Origin: Cylicocyclus nassatus
Taxonomy: Eukaryota; Nematoda; Chromadorea; Rhabditida; Strongylidae
DNA: 64,000 nt
Direction of reading: 5' to 3'
Assembly (NCBI GenBank): GCA_958299035.1
Contig: CATQJL010000305.1
Span: forward strand, 75,670,792-75,734,791
Shown: positions 61,331 to 64,000 of the stretch, in pieces
How positions within the stretch are numbered: the stretch's first letter is position 1
How the letters are laid out: every line of letters starts with the position of its first letter
The notes under the pieces: generated by a model
The model's input: only the letters and a program-made list of their open reading frames with translations
What the model was told of the DNA's origin: nothing
Database searches by the model: none
Position numbers and translations under genes: made by a program

Positions 61331-61820
61331 TTTACGCCAGCAGGCGTTCTTGATATGCCCCGCTCGCGCTTTTGGCGTGATGCTCTCCACAGTAGGCGAG
61401 GAAAAGGACAAGCAACTATCTGAGGTACATTTTTTTAATAACATTGAAGACCGCTTGACACACATGGTCTGTCAAGTAATGACTGCCGTGTGGGACCGCG
61501 TGACACACATAGTCTCTCAAGGCTTAAAGGCACTGTCTACCGAAATTCTTTGCTTCCATATTCTTATTGCTTCCAGACCTTCTGATGGCCCTGATTCCGA
61601 ACATAGAGTGGAGACTCCACAAAATTCCCAAAACCCCCGCTTTCGAGAAGGGCGCAATGCAAGTCGCGGCTGTGGCTATGATATACGCCGAGCGCTTCAT
61701 TTGCAAACCTGCAAAAGTAGGCGGGAGTCTGACTTTCCCAAACGTTCTGCGAAAATTCCGGTCAGTTGTGTAAGTACTAGAAATACCCCAACAGCGGCTG
61801 ATTTGTTGCAGAACGTGTTG
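61331..61820 (+). other. Candidate later exons of the unresolved 60.4-kb gene
   Basis: 61331-61424 (acceptor ..GCAAAG, donor GTACAT) joins 60710 in phase and reads LRQQAFLICPARAFGVMLST. 61577-61769 (acceptor TTGCTTCCAG, donor GTAAGT) is open in two frames. The more protein-like one reads LLMALIPNIEWRLHKIPKTP, then AMQVAAVAMIYAERFICKPA, but needs one extra base from the exon before; it would end four codons later after acceptor TTGTTGCAG (61811). The model is therefore not closed. Confidence 0.3.
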
Positions 61821-61876
61821 AGTATGATGGTAATCATTACAAACATATTTTCATGTTTTGATACGATACGAAATGG

Positions 61877-61884
61877 TATAAAAG
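61877..61884 (+). promoter_or_regulatory. TATA box of the basic-protein gene
   Basis: TATAAAAG lies 42 nt before the ATG at 61919, leaving room for a start site near 61907 and a very short leader. Confidence 0.6.
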
Positions 61885-61918
61885 AGGAGTAATAGACTGG
61901 GAAGTTCATTTACTAACG

Positions 61919-62327
61919 ATGCCCCGCACTCGAAGGAGCAGCTCCCGAAGTCGTGATAGCGACAGTCGATCAAGATCTTCGCATAGAAGACACTATCGTC
62001 GTCATCACAGCAGCTCGAGAAGCCATAGCACACGTGAGACCGCATTCGTGTGCGAAAGCGATGAAAGTTGATCCGCCGATTTTAGATCGTCGCAGGAGAA
62101 CGCATGCAAGCTCGCTCGAAAGAACAGCTTCAAGACACCATCGCCGTGAGAGGTCTTCATCTCGCAGTACCTCCAAGAAGCGCCACCATACTAGCAGGCA
62201 GCACAAGAACGAGAAGGCACCGCGTACGAGACGTGTAGCAAAGACAAATGACGAGAAGCCAAAATCCACTAAGGGACGACGAACGACCAAAAAGGCGGTA
62301 GCCAGCTCAAAGAAGTCTGAGAGGTAG
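61919..62327 (+). CDS. Small Arg/Ser/Lys-rich basic protein (sperm-chromatin- or SR-like), 118 aa
   Basis: Two exons, 61919-62033 and 62086-62327, are joined across a 52-bp intron with GTGAGA..ATTTTAG ends; without the intron a TGA interrupts the frame. The protein begins MPRTRRSSSRSRDSDSRSRS, continues with His/Arg clusters (HRRHYRRHHSSSRS, ERSSSRSTSKKRHH), and ends in a Lys/Thr-rich tail (GRRTTKKAVASSKKSER). There is no RNA-recognition motif. Such composition fits protamine-like sperm nuclear basic proteins (C. elegans SPCH type) or a short SR protein; composition alone cannot decide. The strong TATA box and compact structure suit a highly expressed, tissue-specific gene. Confidence 0.7.
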
Positions 62328-62495
62328 TGGCACGCTACAGGTGCTGCGCTACTAAAGGGCTGTACTAATTCAGATCCGCAAAAAGGAAGTTTACTGGACT
62401 ACGCCCTCGCGATTCGAAAGGACGGTTTTTGAAAACCTCAGATCAAAAAAGTGAATCGAAAGGTTACGGATTGACCTCAGAAAAGAGTACTAGTC

Positions 62496-62501
62496 AATAA
62501 A
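62496..62501 (+). terminator. poly(A) signal of the basic-protein gene
   Basis: AATAAA lies 169 nt past the TAG stop at 62325-62327. Confidence 0.6.
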
Positions 62502-62582
62502 GAATTCTATTACTGTATACACACATCCACAATCGAGTTCTAACTAATTTCAGTCAACACAAAGTTTGAGAAAACAAGTCTC

Positions 62583-62791
62583 TAAGGCCCCGGACAGACT
62601 TCACGCGGTTTGATCGTCGCGACTGAATCGCGACGAGACAACTGTTACAACATCATTCCATGCCGATAAACTTGCATTTCGGTTGTGATGCTTTTCCAGT
62701 CCGAAATTTCTGAATGTGAAATGAAAATGAATGGAAATGTCGGCGATTGAGTCGCGACGATCAAATCGCGTGAAGTCTGTCCGGGGCCTAA
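62583..62791. repeat. Harbinger-like MITE, GGCCCCGGACAG ends, TAA duplication
   Basis: TAA (62583-62585 and 62789-62791) flanks inverted ends of about 40 bp, GGCCCCGGACAGACTTCACG continuing CGGTTTGATCGTCGCGAC. The 3-bp TAA duplication suits PIF/Harbinger. Confidence 0.8.
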
Positions 62792-63050
62792 TGGAAGCAG
62801 AGCCGATTTATGGAGAGACTACAATTCCTCGTCTTGAGTTTAGCGAGAATTTTACAGGCTTTTTAAAAGCGATAAATGTGGAACTCACTTCTACGGAAAC
62901 TTTGTAACTCGTAAAAAGAAGTGAAAAGTTTTTGAATGAGCTTTTTCATTTCTTTTAAAGGAGTTATGAGAAATTTATGTTTGAGCTGCGCCATCTAAAG
63001 GCGGTGGCTCGGCAAATTGGATCCCTGTAAGGGATCCAATTGTAATCCCT

Positions 63051-63286
63051 TTAAGGGCCGGGCATACTTCACGCGATTTCTGTCGCGACGCGATTTGGCA
63101 GTTCGCCAGAAGTCTTTAGATCCAACACTAGCAAACTGCACATGCACAGTGTGTATAACTTACGTAGATTGACAAAATGCCCTATCTTATATACATATAG
63201 AATGCGCCTACAGTGAGTTTTGGACAGTTGGAGTATTGCCAAATCGCTTCGCGACTGAAATCGCGTGAAGTATGCCTGGCCCTTAA
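63051..63286. repeat. Harbinger-like MITE, GGGCCGGGCATAC ends, TTAA flanks
   Basis: TTAA flanks inverted ends GGGCCGGGCATACTTCACGC continuing GATTTCTGTCGCGA. The ends are clearly related to those at 62586 (both have CTTCACGCG(A/G)TTT). A 12-bp-stem hairpin (AATTGGATCCCT-GTA-AGGGATCCAATT, 63015-63041) lies just upstream. Confidence 0.8.
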
Positions 63287-63289
63287 GAC

Positions 63290-64000
63290 TTTATGGTTGG
63301 GTGCTAGTCCTCAAGTACACCGTAGTAGCTGAAAGGTTCAGGAAGAAAGAGTGAGAGAGAAAGTAGAAATTTTGATTAGCTGGAATGCATTTCGAGTGTT
63401 TAGGAAGCGACTTGTGCAGAGAAAAAAAATGAAGTTCAATAAGCGCAAATTTAGGTCCGCTAAAGAATCACTGTCCTGCCATGATTGAAACTTCAAAAAA
63501 CAACGTTTTACTTCATTTTAGAAATTTGAAGAAATTGAGGCTTTTCTACTAGAGGGGATTTGCGAAAGGGAGATACTGGAACACTTCCAAAAAGCTTCTA
63601 AAAAGGAGAAGCTTCTAAAAATTGAAATAGGAAGTGGAGAACAAAAGACTTTTTCTTCAGAAGAACGAAAGGAATTTTTTATCTAACAAAGATCTTCGAG
63701 GCGCGGAGCGTTAGGCTATAGAAGCATGAAAGGAAAGGGGAAGAGAATGAAAGCACGTGAAACTTCAGGAAAGAAAGAGAAGACCCTTAGTTCAACATTT
63801 TTTTTTTGAAAATATAAATATAAGGCAGATGACTAATATCAGAAAGGGGTAAATAAAAATTTAAAGCATTTTAGCAGAGAAAAACTTCATCCAGTTTCTA
63901 ATCTTACCCTTGCATAGAACTGCCTCCAGGAGGCAGCTTTTGCCCCCGCATTTGCAAAAAATTATTTATATTTCTGTGGCACCGATGGAACGGCTAAATA
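63290..64000. other. Window end, no supported gene
   Basis: A/G-rich, AT-rich sequence with no frame of note. Confidence 0.4.

Noticed and set aside
62123..62290. Minus-strand frame opposite the basic-protein gene
   Set aside because: Mirror of Arg/Ser codons on the other strand.

Overview
The window looks like nuclear DNA of a clade V (strongylid or hookworm-like) parasitic nematode. It is AT-rich with GC islands. Genes are split by introns of about 50 bp to several kb with GT..AG ends. There is a nematode-type srx chemoreceptor, trans-splice-like acceptors sit just before two start codons, and Tc1/mariner, RTE and Penelope-like relics plus many fold-back MITEs fill the space. A 500-N gap lies at 44400-44899. 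All exon models come from reading splice sites, reading phase and protein similarity by eye; no search was run.

Layout. 265-12133 (+): the 3' part of an NF-kappaB class I (p105/p100/Relish-like) gene. It has a Rel-type IPT dimerisation domain, six ankyrin repeats, a PEST-like linker and a C-terminal death domain; the DNA-binding half should lie left of the window. Its 2.5-kb and 5.4-kb introns are filled with nested mariner-type elements. 12.2-19.9 kb: no gene seen, several MITEs. 19982-20972 (+): LC8 dynein light chain-like gene, first exon not found. 21626-28066 (-): a complete 25-exon K-Cl cotransporter (SLC12 KCC), convergent with the LC8-like gene. 31668-36201 (-): a small three-exon gene of unknown function. 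36.2-44 kb: isolated coding-like pieces and a dense set of inverted-repeat elements, including a Penelope-like relic inside or beside a mariner-type element. 44.4-44.9 kb: the gap, with a SMART cDNA primer sequence on its right edge. 47167-48935 (-): four exons of an srx-type GPCR covering about its N-terminal half. 51946-55279: a decayed RTE LINE inserted, with a 15-bp target duplication, into an older MITE. 57.8-58.8 kb: fold-back repeats. 60.4-61.8 kb: an unresolved multi-exon locus. 61919-62327 (+): a small Arg/Ser/Lys-rich basic protein gene with a TATA box and poly(A) signal, set among three TAA-flanked MITEs.

The genes do not form an obvious pathway. The most notable item is the NF-kappaB gene, because Caenorhabditis elegans has IkappaB-like proteins (IKB-1, NFKI-1) but no Rel/NF-kappaB factor. 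If the upstream exons carry a Rel DNA-binding domain, this lineage keeps an ancestral, self-inhibited NF-kappaB.
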